The notes beneath the pieces are model-generated. The model saw nothing but the letters and a program-made list of their open reading frames with translations, was not told the DNA's origin and did no database searches. From assembly GCA_030691865.1 (NCBI GenBank), contig JAUYDL010000037.1:1-5935 (forward strand): a stretch of DNA of 5,935 bases, written 5' to 3'. The stretch comes from Candidatus Omnitrophota bacterium (GTDB taxonomy: Bacteria; Omnitrophota; Gorgyraeia; Gygaellales; Profunditerraquicolaceae). How positions within the stretch are numbered: the stretch's first letter is position 1; every line of letters begins with the position of its first letter. Shown here in pieces: positions 5,148 to 5,935 of the stretch. A program made the position numbers and the translations under genes.

Positions 5148-5935
5148 ATGGCTCAGGTAAGCTTAAGGGATATATGTAAAGTTTTCCCGGGTAATATCAC
5201 CGCGGTAAATAAAGTAAATTTAGGCATTGAAAATAAAGAATTTATGGTCTTAGTTGGCCCTTCGGGCTGTGGCAAATCCACGACCTTAAGAATGATCGCG
5301 GGTTTAGAGGAAATAAGCTCCGGTAATATTTATATCGGAGATAAGCGGGTTAATGATGTTCCGGCCAAAGATCGGGATATTGCCATGGTTTTTCAGAATT
5401 ATGCTCTTTATCCGCATATGACGGTTGAGGAAAATATGTCATTTGGCCTGCGGCTTAGGCGTATCTCTAAGCAGGAGATCGGGCAGCGAGTTAATGAGGC
5501 TGCAGAAATATTGGGGATTAAAAGATTGTTGAATCGTAAGCCCCGCGAACTTTCGGGTGGAGAGCGGCAGAGGGTGGCGGTAGGAAGGGCAATTGTAAGA
5601 AAGCCGATGGTTTTTTTGTTCGATGAGCCTTTAAGCAATCTTGACGCCAAGATGCGCGTGCAGATGCGCACGGAGATCCATAAGCTGCATATAAGGCTGC
5701 AGACCACGATTATATATGTTACGCATGACCAGGTTGAAGCGATGACAATGGGCGATCGTATCGCGGTTATGAAAGACGGCATCATCCATCAATTAGCCGA
5801 TCCGATTGACGTATATGACCATCCTAAGAATAAATTTGTCGCCGGGTTTATCGGTTCTCCTCCGATGAATTTTATGAAAGGTAGGATTATCAAGAAAGAC
5901 GGCCGGATATATTTTGATGAAGGTAAAATCCTGGT
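5148..5935 (+). CDS. MalK/UgpC-type ABC sugar-importer ATPase, 3'-truncated by window edge
   Basis: The first 262 codons of the nucleotide-binding subunit of a carbohydrate ABC importer are visible; family members are ~360-390 aa, so ~100 or more residues are missing. It should sit on the cytoplasmic face of the inner membrane and hydrolyse ATP to power uptake. Present are Walker A GPSGCGKST (37-45), Q-loop Q83 in VFQNYALYPHMTV, signature LSGGERQRVA (135-144), Walker B VFLFDEP (155-161), D-loop SNLD (163-166) and switch histidine H193. The post-ATPase VAGFIGSPPMNF and the start of the C-terminal OB-fold (MOP-like) domain mark the MalK/UgpC/MsmK group. No permease or binding-protein gene is visible, so the substrate cannot be assigned; glycerol-3-phosphate, maltose or a shared multi-sugar ATPase role are all possible. 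It has its own promoter. The signature has Glu in place of the common Gln (LSGGQ). Confidence 0.95.
   Translation, partial: MAQVSLRDICKVFPGNITAVNKVNLGIENKEFMVLVGPSGCGKSTTLRMIAGLEEISSGNIYIGDKRVNDVPAKDRDIAMVFQNYALYPHMTVEENMSFGLRLRRISKQEIGQRVNEAAEILGIKRLLNRKPRELSGGERQRVAVGRAIVRKPMVFLFDEPLSNLDAKMRVQMRTEIHKLHIRLQTTIIYVTHDQVEAMTMGDRIAVMKDGIIHQLADPIDVYDHPKNKFVAGFIGSPPMNFMKGRIIKKDGRIYFDEGKIL

Noticed and set aside
5408..5785. 125-codon open frame on the - strand
   Set aside because: It lies wholly antisense to the ABC ATPase, whose Walker A, signature and Walker B motifs prove the + strand frame; its translation shows no recognisable domain.
1..5935. CRISPR arrays, tRNA/rRNA genes, insertion sequences or phage genes
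   Set aside because: No regularly spaced repeats, cloverleaf-like segments, conserved rRNA stretches, transposase motifs or phage proteins were recognised on either strand.

Overview
This window is a single-stranded run of six bacterial genes, all on the + strand: the C-terminal two thirds of dnaK, a complete dnaJ, a small FmdB-type zinc-ribbon gene, a DUF1015 (COG4198) gene, accD, and the first ~262 codons of a MalK/UgpC-type ABC sugar-importer ATPase. The organism is a bacterium: it has a separate zinc-binding AccD subunit of multisubunit acetyl-CoA carboxylase, Shine-Dalgarno sites, and a sigma70-like promoter. Base composition is moderate to slightly AT-rich. The gene mix and the flavour of the DnaK/DUF1015 sequences suggest an uncultured lineage, perhaps Candidatus Omnitrophota or another PVC-related group. 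That is an impression from remembered sequences, not a demonstrated placement.

Region 1 (1-2516) is the chaperone pair. dnaK enters from the left edge and its stop lies 2 nt before the dnaJ start, so the two are co-transcribed and probably translationally coupled. DnaK and DnaJ form the Hsp70 ATPase cycle; grpE and hrcA, if present, would be upstream and out of view.

Region 2 (2517-2596) is an 80-nt gap holding a GC-rich, strongly self-complementary leader. Its last stem pairs a perfect anti-Shine-Dalgarno (TCCTCC) with the fmdB Shine-Dalgarno (GGAGGA). The same TCCTCC can instead pair with an upstream AGGA in a longer, mutually exclusive fold that leaves the ribosome site free. This two-state architecture is the most interesting signal in the window. 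The FmdB-family gene follows (2597-2860) and has an unusual cysteine-bearing tail.

Region 3 (2861-5079) starts with a very AT-rich 87-nt gap containing an inverted repeat and an extended -10 promoter element. It then carries DUF1015 and accD, 2 nt apart, as a likely bicistron. DUF1015 has the family's DGHHR motif, which resembles the motif of ParB/Srx-fold free-serine kinases. AccD is the carboxyltransferase beta subunit of the first committed step of fatty-acid synthesis.

Region 4 (5049-5935) holds a good sigma70 promoter (TTGACT-16-TATAAT) at the accD end. It is bracketed by two exact TTTAAGTC repeats and overlaps a 6-bp inverted repeat. It should drive the ABC ATPase gene, which runs off the right edge. 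No RNA genes, CRISPR arrays, insertion sequences or clear Rho-independent terminators were seen.
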